From: Ahaetulla prasina
Taxonomy: Eukaryota; Chordata; Lepidosauria; Squamata; Colubridae
Direction: 5' to 3'
Assembly (NCBI RefSeq): GCF_028640845.1
Contig: NC_080539.1
Coordinates: 104,558,554-104,622,553 of the forward strand
DNA length: 64,000 nt
Positions 48,336-59,581 of this stretch are shown piece by piece. A program made the translations under genes and the position numbers. How positions within the stretch are numbered: position 1 is the stretch's first letter; each line of letters begins with the position of its first letter. Below the pieces are notes generated by a model that had not been told where the DNA came from, ran no database searches, and worked only from the letters and a program-made list of their open reading frames with translations.

Positions 48336-50090
48336 GCATTATAAGGTCCCTTCACCTCTCTGAATTGGGATTCAAAATATCTCAGAACCTCCAAAACCAT
48401 GGAAATAGTACTGTTGCTAAGCAGTGGAGCATTGCAGAGAGCCACAATGTAAGACCAGGTTCCTTGGAAGTAAATGTTTTCTCAGAAATTTCTTCAAAAT
48501 GACTGTTTAATAAGCACATATGGAATACAGATGTGACATGGGATATAAGTATTGGAAGCAACATCTGTTGCCGCTCTCCTGATCCTTACTCTAGCGGATC
48601 ACTGGGATTTCTGATCTTTAGTCTTCACTTAAAATATTTTTTATGCTTGTTCTTCAGAAATATTAGGATTTATTTTGTATCCTGAGAGCTTGATTGAGCT
48701 GGATTGGCCTGGACTAATCTAATTGATTCTCCTTGGAATCTCTGACTTTGGCTTATCAAATTGCACTGCTTAGCAGGACATACTTATTAAAGCAGGAAGT
48801 CATTACAAGGATAAGACCACCCATGTTCAGGTCTTTAAAGAACCATATTCATGTGATGAGATGGGTGGCAAACAAATTAAATATTTTTATACATATGCAG
48901 AAACAAACAAACAAACATTCTCCAGCAGAGACCTAGAGTTAGGAAAAGAAAGAATGGACATCGGGAAGTGTAAGCTGGAAGGGCTTGATGCATTTCAAGT
49001 TTTTCAAGAACAAATTTCTCATTTGGAGCTTTCCAAGGTGCTTAAGGATCAGCCTTACTTCTCTCATGAGTGCCTGCCAATGGAGGAGTTCAAATGCCAC
49101 AGAGGTTGATGGGTGAAAAAGAACCTTGCACCGGTTCTTGGCTTGGTTAAAAAAATGCTCCATGAGTTGAAGCATAATCATGGACTAAAACAGCCTGAGA
49201 TAATATGAGCCTTTCCATGCTGCCCACAACACTTCTTTGTCTTGGTTGTTCTGCTAATGTATCTAGATGATTCTTCCACATATCTCTTATATTGGCATGT
49301 CTCTTAAGTTCTGCTGATATAACAGATTGTAAGGTAGTTCATCTGGTAGAACCTGAATGTAGAATTGATCTAATTTTTTTTAAAACAACAGCAATAGGGA
49401 ACCCCTGGAAACAATCTGGATTAAATCCTGTTGAGAGAAAAACAAATAATCTAATACCAATCTCCAAAAATTGACTAAGTAGATTTTGCCATATGCAGAC
49501 AGAGTACGATTTATCTTTATGTATTTATCAATGGGGCTTAACACAGTGCTTAAAGAACTGAGGGAACAAATGGTCCCCGCACTCTCAACTATGCAAAGCT
49601 GGATTCCCTCTGGATGGTCACGATTAATAGCTGTGAAATATCTTAAAGAACAGAGAGTTTTAAATCCCAGTAGATGAAATTCCTACATTATAGTTTATTT
49701 GAAATTCATCCCTGATCCCATCTGGGTTAGATGATCCTGGCCATTATACTGAGCTTAACCATAATAAATTTTATTTATTTGTTTTTAGTTTTTGTTTTGT
49801 ACAAAACAGAGCCAGTGTGATTGTAAAAAGTAGCGTATGGCTTAGCATGTTGTCTGAATTGAGCCACCGTGACTTATTCAATAACACATGATTAAGGAAA
49901 GCATAGATTAGCACGACATGTTAAACCAGACTATCATAATGCTTCCTCTTTCTACTCATGGGGCATTAACCCTCATATTTAGGGTTTAAAATTGTCCAAA
50001 GCAGAAAAGGTTTTATTGCATTTAGCTCTTTTCAGGAAATCAGTGTCAGAACAAATTTTATGCCCCATGTAGAGTAGAAAAAGGAAGCAC
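48336..50090. other. Intergenic DNA, nothing recognised
   Basis: AT-rich. Short frames at 48733-49181 and 49486-49677 have no family resemblance. Confidence 0.5.
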
Positions 50091-50384
50091 TGCAGCATCC
50101 CCATGGTCATGCGATCAAAGTTTTGATGCTTGGCAACTGACTCACATTTATGACAATTCTAATATCTTAGGATCATGTGATCAGCTTTTGTGACCTGCTG
50201 ATAAGCAAAGTCAATGATAAATCCAGATTCACTTAACAATCATGCTACTTACTTAACAAATGCAATGAATCACTTAACAACTGTGGCAAGAAAAGTTGTA
50301 ACATGGGGCTTAACACTTAACAAATATTTCACTTAGCAGAGTAAATTCTGGACTCAATTGTGATCCTAACTAGAGGACTATCTG
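50091..50384 (-). repeat. TA-flanked MITE family T, 5'-truncated copy
   Basis: Reverse orientation. Starts inside the element at CTGCAGCATCCCCATGGTCA and ends TAGAGGACTATCTG followed by TA. Confidence 0.8.
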
Positions 50385-50386
50385 TA

Positions 50387-52174
50387 GTTCTTCTTTCTTG
50401 CTATGGGATTAGAAAACTGGAATGTGACATATCACATCATGACTGGTTTTGCTGGAGCCCAATGTTTTCTGAAGCATTCACTTGAAAAGACTATAACCAG
50501 CTTTGTATTATTCTCTATTTTGATGGTTTAACATGTGTTTTGGCATGAATCACTCAGGAGATGGGCTGGAGAAGAAGTCAGCCAGCAAGACGGGCTTCTG
50601 AAATTTGCAGGTGTGTCGTGATTGTATGTGAATCCAACAGGCAAGAGATTTGATGAATGCTAAAATTTATCTGTAGCTGGAGGGATAATTGAGTGTACAA
50701 GGGTTTGTGTTTGAACTCTTTCTCTCTCACACACACACCTTGAAAGCCTGAAGGTTTGCTTTCTTTTTTTCCAAAGCAAAACAAAAGAATATTTCATGTA
50801 ATTACAGGTATCATGTGTGACTATCAATTATAACTTCATTAGGAAATCTTTCATTTGAACTAGTCAATAATACTTTTTTTTCTGATACTGCTTGACAAAG
50901 GAGAATACATGTCTTTTTGCCCAAAGGTGTTGCAGGTATGAGATTGCTAGACCAAGAGAAGCTGTGCTGTTATGGGAGACAAACAGTCTAATTTTGCCAA
51001 AGTAAATGGCTAGAAAGTGGAAGACGGAAGGGGAGAAATGGAGGCTCACTACAAACTGTTCAAACTGTCAAATTCCTTTTGAACAAATTAGCTGATTATA
51101 ATCTTATTGATGCTTGGATGCCATCCAGGGTTTCTTTTATCCACTTGTAAAGAATGATTTTTTTTAAATTGGAGTTTTCTTTCCTAAAATCAGCTTTCTA
51201 TCCTGACCCTGAAGGGAAAGATTACTAGTAATGGAGTAAAATCCAAATTCAAATTCTTACCTTTGTTAGTACTCCCAAATAGTTGTAGATATGTAGGTAC
51301 ATCACTTCATGAAGAGTTTCTGGTTTAACTCCTGGGTACTTGTCCTTTAATTTAAAAACATCAGGAACTATATTAGCAATCTTCTAAACATGAGATGGCT
51401 GGCACACAAATCCATTGAAAAGTAATGGAGAATCCATGTCTGAAAGACCCCCATTTCATAAGAACAGCTTAGTTTGCCAAGAATAAAAAGAGGGTAAGAT
51501 ATTTTTTCCCTTTATGTCTTCTCTGTTGTTCCTTTTTGGTTTCCCTTTCCCACTAGTCTCACCGGAAAGACAGTACATTAAAAGACTGGCATATTTTTTA
51601 TCTTTTCTGAAAGATCAGGAGTTTGACCTCCAGAGCTTTTGAAGAACTCTTTCTTTGATATACTTTGTTTTCCTCTCAATTGTCATCCCAGCCCAGAAGT
51701 TGCTGTAACAAGGAAGCCTACTGGAACAACTAGTTTTGCAAAGTATTTCCTATACGGCAAATATAATTATGATTCTAATTGTAATGCTTGTATTTCAGAC
51801 ATTTCAAAATTCAAGAAATGACTAGGTTTTATACCTGCAAAAAATGTAGATGGTTACATTGCTTTGAGAATAAAAATCTAAAGCACATTTATTAGGATCA
51901 ATTAATATGATCATGAAAACAATCACAAGGTTGTTTTTTTTCCTGAATGGAAATTATCAACCAAGGATCAATCATGTGATCATAGCGAAACATTTCTGGA
52001 CTTATAGAAAGTGTCTATTTATACAAAAAATGAATCTAGAAAATATGCAATCAAATGATATTTTACAGGTTAGACTTTTTTTTAATCTCCTGAGTATTTT
52101 TGGAAACTTTATTTATTTATTTATTTAGAAAATTTATGTAGTTGTCTGATTTGCCTATTTGTGACTCTAGGAAA
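50387..52174. other. Intergenic DNA, nothing recognised
   Basis: AT-rich without recognisable features. Confidence 0.5.
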
Positions 52175-52208
<34 letters not shown>

Positions 52209-52228
52209 ATTATTATTATTATTATTAC
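52175..52228. repeat. (TTG)n(TTA)n simple repeat
   Basis: About eleven TTG units followed by about six TTA units. Confidence 0.95.
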
Positions 52229-52530
52229 AATCCCAAAACATCCTGAGCACTACTTGAACATCACTGGCATTAACAAACTCTCCATAAGTCAATTACAAAA
52301 GGCAGCTGTCCTTGGAACAACTTACATCCTGCAACAGTATCTTTAACACCATCACACAATAATGTCTGCCTATTTCAGTTCCTTGGGAAGGAATCGATGA
52401 ATGGATAAAAATGCCAAATCCAGGCTAAGCATCTGGCTGTCTATGCCATAACAATAAAAACGCCAACAACAAATATTACAGTAAAAACCATGCTATAGCA
52501 ACAAAAAGAAATGCATAAGCTAATATATCA
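52229..52530. repeat. Probable LINE 3' region, family uncertain
   Basis: The phrases CATCACTGGCATTAACAAAC and AATTACAAAAGGCAGCTGTC and the simple repeat directly before the block suggest a retroelement 3' region. Not assigned. Confidence 0.3.
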
Positions 52531-52539
52531 GTATTAAGC

Positions 52540-53600
52540 TAAGCTCACCAATCATACCCTCCATCTCCCAGAAGCATTTCTTCTAGGTCCTATCAGAAGA
52601 AATTGTCTCAAGAAGGAGACCCAAGCATGGACAACCATGTGATTCATCAGAAATAACCAAAGATAGATAGTCTTGAGGATAACTTGGTCCTGTACCATGT
52701 AGGATTTTGTTAGTGATAACCAGCACCTTGAATGCATCTGGAAGGATGTTGGGAGCCAGTATAGGTTCCTAAAAGTAATGTTATATGGACATATCATGAT
52801 GTCCCCATACCTACCCATCCCATTGCAGTTTGGACAGTTTTCAATAGCAGTCTTATACAATGTACATCATAGTAGTCCATGGGGAGCGGACTAAGGCATA
52901 GGTGACTACAAACAGGGCTTCCCAATCTAGGAATGGACACAATTAGTGCACCAAATGAGATTGTGCAAAACCCTTCTTAGGTACAGCTGCCAGCTACTCT
53001 TTGAGGAAGAGCTGTGTGTCCAGGAAGATTATTGAAGTCCGTATTTGTTCACTTCCTCCAGAAATAATGGTGATAAATGTCTCGTTTCTGGATTCAGAGG
53101 ACCAAATCTCACAGCCATTTAGTCTTGCCAGGATTGCGTTAAAGCCTGTTCTTCCCCATCCAGGCCTCCAAAGTCTCTAGACACTGGGGGAAAACCTTGA
53201 CTGTGCTATCTATTTGGCCTAGGGCAGAAATGTACAACTGATTATCATCAACATACTAGTGACAATTTCACCCAGTGACTTTATTTAGATGTTGTGAAGA
53301 GAGTGTACAGTTCTGAGGCACCCCATAAAACAGAGATTGAGGGCTAGGTCTTTCTTTCCCCATTGAAAGAAAGAGAAGAATCACTCCAATACCGTGGACC
53401 TTAAGCCCAACCCTCTGAGCAGGTTCAGAAGAATACCATGATCAAGAGTATTAAAAACCATTGAGAGATCAAGAAGGTTAAGAAGGTTGCTATACCCCCC
53501 ATTCTGAGTCCACTATAGCTTCTGAAAATGGAACCAATGCTGCCTTAATACTAGGTTCTGGTCTATTGGGCCAAACTAGTGGAATATCTAGTGGACTTTA
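52540..53600 (-). mobile_element. Decayed CR1/L3-type LINE, RT region
   Basis: Minus-strand broken frames follow the order of the LINE at 61249-63027: a segment near 53440-53490 matching the motif A neighbourhood (NTLDHGILL-like), one near 53220-53250 matching the YADD neighbourhood, and LYWLPTSFQMHSRCW at about 52770-52720 matching the LHWLPV region. Full of stops. Confidence 0.75.
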
Positions 53601-54958
53601 GCTAATGTAAAAAAGCTAAGCAAGGAAAGACCTGGTTAATACTTGGATGAAAGACAACCAGGAAAGCCCAAGTCTATAGACCAGGCAATTAAAAAAAAAA
53701 AACGCCAGGAGAGGGCAACACATATCAGTTCAGTATTGTTACCATGAAAACAATATGGACATGTCCATGAAATCAACAGCAATTGAACTTGCCTCAGAGA
53801 TTTTATCTTACCTTTTACTTTTACTATACTGTGGACAGTTAATTTATACTTAGCAAAGCTGGCAAAAAGCGTAATTAAGCTTAACAAAAAAATATCTGGG
53901 GGTGGGAAGGGAGAAAGCATGACAGACAAAGAGGGAGGAACATGAATGACAGAATTTTGGCAGATCTACAAAAGGAAAGAACACAAAAAGAAAAGGATTA
54001 GTGAAAATAAAGATCAAGAGTGGATCAAAACGTATACTGGCTAAATTCCAAGAGGCATTTCCTACAATTTATAAGACAGTCTATTCTTAATTTTTGGAAC
54101 AGAGGAACTAGTTGATCTTCACCTAAAACAATATTGACCACCCTCTGTGTTAGTGAATGAAAAGTCTTAGAGATTCCTAGAGAATCCAAATGTATTACAA
54201 TTGTCAATTGACTGATGCTCTTATATATATTAGAAACAACTATCCCATAGGATAGCCTGATTTTTTTGACCAGTATTAAGCATATGGAAAATTTCCAAAA
54301 GTTTTCCTTACTGGGAAATCAGATTACGCTATCGTGAATTGTAGAGCATGTTTTGGTGCTGATTTGAAATTCCTGGGATTTACAATCCCAATACCTTTGG
54401 AAGGAAAAGGCTGTCCTAAAATACTCTCGCTTTTCACATACACACGCTTTGTGGCTTTGCAAAAACTCAGTAAGCCATATGATAGACCCAACCCAGAGCT
54501 GCGCAGGATCCCTAAAAGAGAAAAAGTTGCAATATCTACAGTACATGCAATGAAATACAAACAAGGCTCTCAATGGAACTGTTTAGCTTTTAAATAGTAC
54601 ATGGAACAAGAGCTGCCATAAAAGCAGTAGCTGTTTTGAACCAGAAAACATATGGCAAGAAGGTGGGTGGAGGGAAGAGTGGGCAAGCAAACACAGCCCC
54701 TGCACTGAGCCTAGAGATCAGACCAGGGGTTCCAGGTGGGTTTGGAATAAATAAACTCAGAACTTACTCTTGATAAGAAAGCCTAATAAGATAAGTGTAG
54801 GGGGAACAGGGAATGGTCTTGAAGGACAGGAGAGAGAACCACTACCAAGACAATAGTCAGATAAAAGGGTCTTGAACCTCAGCCAAACATCTCATGCAAG
54901 TTCTCCCTCTAGTTCATACAAAGAGGGAGGGGATAGCACATTTAGATTTATAAGGTTA
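53601..54958. other. Intergenic DNA, nothing recognised
   Basis: AT-rich with no recognisable features. Confidence 0.5.
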
Positions 54959-55364
54959 TGGGGATAGTTCTTGCTTAACAACCATTCATTTAGCGACCGT
55001 TTGACGGCACTGAAGACTTATAATCGGTCCTTGCACTTACGACCATTGCAGCTTTTCCACAGTGATTTGATTGTGATCCAGGAGTTTGGCAAGGGGCTCA
55101 CATTTGTGACTGTTGGAGTGTCCTGATTGTCATTTGCAACCATCCCTGCTGGCTTCTGACAAGGAAAGTCAACAGAGAAACTGGTAGGAGGTTGCAAATT
55201 ACGGTCCCATGGTATCTCACATAACAACTACAGGTGATTTGCTTAATAAGCATGCCAAAAATGTTGTAAAATTGTGTGCGGTAACATGATGCTCCACCTA
55301 ATGACCGTGCTGTTTAACAACAATCTTTACAATCCTATTGCAGTCATAGGTTGAGGACTACTTG
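54959..55364 (-). repeat. TA-flanked MITE family T, second subfamily
   Basis: Starts near GGGATAGTTCTTGCTTAAC and ends GGTTGAGGACTACTTG followed by TA. The interior differs from 36405-36753 (for example CACCTAATGACCGTGCTGTT), indicating a subfamily shared with 55795-56080. Confidence 0.75.
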
Positions 55365-55377
55365 TAATCCGATATGC

Positions 55378-55786
55378 CAGGGGTGTCAAACTCAAGGCCT
55401 GGGGGCTTAAATCTAGCCTGCGGGGCCACCCTGGAAACAGCAACAGACCGGCTTCTACCAGTGAAAACGGAGCTCGGGAAGCCTGCGGGCAGCCCACCTG
55501 AACTCAGTTTTCACTGGCAGAGGGTTGCAGGAGGCCGTCACAGCCAAAAACAGAGCTCACGAGGGCTGCGGGGGAACCTCCTGAGCTCCGTTTTCACTGG
55601 CAGGGAGTTGCAGGAAGCCAAAAAACAGAGCTCGGGAGCCCATTTTCACTGGCAGAGCACCACGGGTGCCCCTGACACGAGAGATGTCAAGCTGGCCATG
55701 CCCACCCTGGCCATGCCCACCCTAGCCCCCCTAGGTCAAACACAGTCCTGATGTGGTCCTCAATGAAAACAAGTTTGACACCCCTG
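55378..55786 (+). mobile_element. hAT-like family C, longest copy
   Basis: A 409-bp element with ends CAGGGGTGTCAAACTC and AAGTTTGACACCCCTG. Flanks CGATATGC (55370-55377) and CAATATGG (55787-55794) match at 6 of 8 positions. The interior contains a repeated GAGCTC-TTTTCACTGGCAG unit. The ORF at 55374-55751 lies within it. Confidence 0.85.
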
Positions 55787-55794
55787 CAATATGG

Positions 55795-56080
55795 CATTGG
55801 CAACTGGCTTGCACTTACAACAGTTGGGGTGTCCTGCTGTCCTATGATTGCCATTTTTATTATGATTTTCCTGATGAGCAAAGTCAATGGGAAAGTTGGC
55901 AAGAGACTGCAAGTTGTGGTCATATAATGTCTTGCTTAATGATCACGGGTAATTTGTTTAACAATCTTGGCAAAACAGGTTGTAAAACTGGGTGTGGTCC
56001 TATGAAGAGTCACTTAATGACCACATCACTTAATGACAATCTTTCCAGTTTCTATTGTGGTCCTAAATTGAGGACTATTT
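55795..56080 (-). repeat. TA-flanked MITE family T, second subfamily, truncated
   Basis: Begins inside the element at TTGGCAACTGGCTTGCACTT and ends AAATTGAGGACTATTTG. It lies directly after the hAT-like element. Confidence 0.7.
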
Positions 56081-57359
56081 GTGGCTGTTACTGTACGATA
56101 AACATAATCCAATATGGCATTGTCTTCTTAATTTCTTCTACTTTGTTAGGGTTGCTAGCAAAAAGGCTTCTAAATGTGAAAAGGTTTTAAAGCACGTTCA
56201 GATGGATGTGTAGAGAACCCTTTAAAGTCAGAACTGAGTCCTTCGGGAGATAGGGCGGTATAAAAATTTGATTAAATAAAAAAAAATTGATTTGATTAAA
56301 TAAGAACACTCTGGAGGAAAAGTTTGTGGGTGTATCTTCAGCCTAGACCGTCAATCTTCATCCATTCAAGCAACAGTTCAACTGTGCTACTATTGGTGTA
56401 CTTTTCTGTAACAGAGTAATGCTGTTTTAAGAATAAAAACACCTAACATCTTATTTTTGCTGAAGACTCAACTCATTTGGAATGTAGGTCCTTAAGAGTT
56501 CAGTATGGCTGACAGAGAGGAAGAATGAGATCTGTAGTTCAAGTAGTAACCACCAGATCCTGCTCTTTAGGTTACAACCATAGAATAACTTCCAAATGTA
56601 CAGTTTAAGACCAAATCAACTGGGATTTTTTCCATTCAGCTCAACCAAGAGTCTTTTCTTCCAAGCCAGTCAACAGTAATTTCAACCTTTCCATCCTTAA
56701 CTACATCTTTGGTAATCATGATTCAAATGATTCTGAAGTTAGACTGGTCTTTCGGAAGGGGAGTGGGGGGGTAACAGCATTATGTTTTTGTAGCAGATAT
56801 GATTCTACTATTTAGATATCTGTAGCTATGTTTTAATAGTTTCTGTTTAAATCTGAAAAACCTTCAAACACTGATATAATGCAGTTGACATTAAGAGTTC
56901 ATCTACCCAAACATACTCCACCAGATCTCTGGAAAGATCACTCAAGCTGGGATCAGGTTTGATTGGAGATTTGCAGGGCTGGAGAGAATAACCTTAGGTG
57001 CCTATCTTCTGTGTGGTTAAAATAATACCAAAGAATTCTCTTTTTAAAAACTGACTTTCAACTCTCTGCTGACTCATAAGAAAAGTGTTGACAAAGACTA
57101 GCAAGATGATGCAGAGTGAGCTTACGTACAAGATGTAAGGACTGTAAGTACAATGAAAGTGTCTTGGGTTGAAAGTCTGTTGCACCCTTCTCTCCACAAA
57201 GATTTTCGTCATTTCCTATCCTGAGAGATCCGAAAGGTACCCTCCCTGATTGTGTTTAGAAAAGCAGCTGAAACAGACTTTTTTTTGTTGCTGGAATAGC
57301 TTTATGATTTATATGAAGATTGCAGATCTGCTTTTGCAGACGGCCTTTGATGGGACCAG
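56081..57359. other. Intergenic DNA with one LINE/SINE tail
   Basis: Mostly nothing recognised. At 56229-56305 there is a tail GAGTCCTTCGGGAGATAGGG then CGGTATAAAAATTTG and an A-rich end, a short 3' remnant of the LINE/SINE hairpin family. Confidence 0.6.
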
Positions 57360-57699
57360 GATGAGGGCACTGTAATTCTACTGGTCCTGCTACATCTCTG
57401 ACAATTTCATCCATTGCGATATCCTTCAGGGCTAGTTGTGGAGGTTGGGTCTGGAGTGTACTCTTTGCAGACAGGATGGTTCCAGGTGTTGGTGGTGAGA
57501 GGTCGAAACACAAGCATTCTATTGTGGTATGGTCCTTCCTCCTGGCTGCTTAACATCCACATGAAGCCAGTGGAAAAGCTTGGAATCAGTATCTTGAATA
57601 TATGGATGATACCCAGTTATATATCTGCAGCCCCAGGTCAGACAGGATAGGTGGTCAAATGCCAGCCATCTGTGATACCTTGATGAACGTATCTTTTCT

Positions 57700-57795
57700 T
57701 TTATGTACACTGAGAGCATATGCACCAAGACAAATTCCTTGTGTGTCCAATCACACTTGGTCAATAAAATTCTATTCTATTCTATTCTATTCTAT
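57700..57795 (+). mobile_element. LINE 3' end with (ATTCT)n microsatellite tail
   Basis: GTACACTGAGAGCATATGCA then CACACTTGGTCAATAAA leads into (ATTCT)n at 57768-57795. ATTCT is the complement of the AATAG unit that I recall being reported as seeded by CR1-L3 ('Snake1') LINE 3' ends in snakes. It is inserted into an older CR1 fragment. Confidence 0.75.
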
Positions 57796-57912
57796 ACCTT
57801 GGATGGAACTAGTTTACAATCCAGGAGTCCTCTTGAATTTAAAGTTTCTTTTAGAATAGCAGATAAAGGGTGTAGCCAAAATTGCTGTTGTACAACTATG
57901 TTTGGTATGTGA

Positions 57913-58080
57913 GTTGAGAGCCAGTTTGGTCTAGTGGTTAAGACACCGTGCTAGAAACCAAGAGACTGAGAGTTCTACTGTACTTCTGATTTAGACATGA
58001 AAGTTAGCTGGTGACTTTGGCTAGTCACTTTGTCTCGGCCCATGATGCCAGGTTTGGGCGATAAGTTGGTTGGTCAATTC
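57913..58080 (+). mobile_element. tRNA-derived SINE (Sauria-type head)
   Basis: GAGCCAGTTTGGTCTAGTGG then TTAAGACACCG is a typical tRNA-like SINE head (A box). GTGACTTTGGCTAGTCACTT follows, a phrase typical of squamate SINEs. The tail is lost. Not a tRNA gene. Confidence 0.7.
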
Positions 58081-58480
58081 CTGTTGCAACCGAATGGATC
58101 AATGCTCAGTGGACCCTGCACTTGTAGGGAAAATTCTAGCATATTTTGTATGTTAGTGAAAAGCATTTCTGAAATGGGAAACTGCAGAAATCACTTTATG
58201 TCTGGATATTGCAATTCAATCTATCTGAGGCTGCTTTTGAAGATCATTTAGAAGGGTCAGCAGGTTCAGCATGAGGTGGCCAAGGAAGTTACAGGTGCCA
58301 TGTAACTGTTATTGTGGAAACTTCATTGGCTGCCAGTTAGCTTTCACATGTAATTCAGGACAATAGCTATCATCTTTAAAACCTTATCATGATTTTAGAT
58401 CTGGACATGTCTAAGATTATTTTTTCTGAGAAAGCAAGCTTGCTTATAACCTCTTGTATTTGTCTTGTATTTTAAGACAT

Positions 58481-59223
58481 TGTAATTATATATTTATATA
58501 ATGTATAATGTATAAAATTATATATTACTCAGTATATGGTTGTTTCTGAATCCATCAATGTATTTTTTTTGTGGGAGGCGTGATGTAGTTTTGCACTGTA
58601 GTTTATGATAGGAGACTGGCCAAATCCCAAAGCTCCTCAGACATCAGATACGGAATCTGACCCACAATTATTCAAACAATTCAGATCATCATGTTTCCCA
58701 TTCTTACTTATTTTTGCCTCATACAAATATTAATTATAATACTTTCATTTTCTTTCCTATCAGGAATCCTTATTCTTTAAATTAAAGGCAGTCAACTGTT
58801 GATACAAATCCAAATTCAATGATAAACATTTGACAAAAATTTCCGTTTCAGTTTCCTTCTTCTGAAAACACACCTAGGACTGCATTATCTTCTCTGATTT
58901 GCAAGGCCGTAAGATAACACCTAGTTTATTTCTGAAGTATTTTTGCTTTTATTATTCCAACCACAAATGATGACTGATCTTATGAAAAGGATTCTTCTTG
59001 AGAGCTGCATGCAGTGTACATTAAATAGGGAAGTTTCACAATTAATATAGGTAACAACGATGAAAGAAAGGTGCTACACAAATTATATAGGTACAATACT
59101 TCTGCAAATGTTTCAAATGCCAATGTTCTATTACTTTTACATTTTCATTTTTAGCAGTTATAATATGGAAAGAAAGAAAGATTAATTTGGTAGGCAACAG
59201 CGCTGACTCTGTTGTTATAATTA
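58481..59223. other. Intergenic DNA, nothing recognised
   Basis: Very AT-rich near 58480-58540. No gene seen. Confidence 0.5.
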
Positions 59224-59581
59224 AAGGAACATTGGCTTACCTGAAGGTTCCTTCTATGTACGCTGCGTGAGAGTCCAAAGCAATGGGTTGTTAACTTGGC
59301 TGATTGGCCAGAGACTGAGTTGAATTTGTTTAAACACACCTCCTCTTCCTGTTAGTTCCAGTTTATTAACGAAGAACCGGTACTTGAGAAGAAGAACTCA
59401 ATTGGGAACTGGAAACGGACCAAGAACCTCCAGACCCCTGCATAGAACAAGGAAAACAATAAAGGAACATAGGGCGGGGTTGGACTCTCACGCAGCGTAC
59501 ATAGAAGGAACCTTCAGGTAAGCCAATGTTCCTTCTCCTGTACGCTGCTTAGAGAGTCCAAAGCAATGGGATATACCCAAG
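59224..59581 (-). repeat. 3' terminal region of a DIRS-like element with a perfect 55-bp inverted repeat
   Basis: 59224-59278 starts AAGGAACATTGGCTTACCTG and is the exact reverse complement of 59480-59534, with 201 bp between them. A third, diverged copy in the same direction as the first lies at 59526-59570 (CTGTACGCTGCTTAGAGAGT). Such combinations of inverted terminal repeat and internal complementary region are typical of DIRS elements (family knowledge). Confidence 0.8.

Larger units (their letters stand above)
57360..58480 (+). mobile_element. Decayed CR1/L3-type LINE, RT region, with two nested insertions
   Basis: Broken frames read LNIHMKPVEKLGIS and MDDTQLYI (57545-57640, YADD region), NPGVLLNLKF (about 57815-57845, matching NLGVLLDGRLSF of the intact LINE) and NFIGCQLAF-like (about 58320, LHWLPV region). 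It is interrupted by the LINE 3' end at about 57700-57795 and the SINE at 57913-58080. Confidence 0.75.

Noticed and set aside
57913..57985. Possible tRNA gene
   Set aside because: Only tRNA-like A and B box remnants within a SINE; no cloverleaf can be formed.
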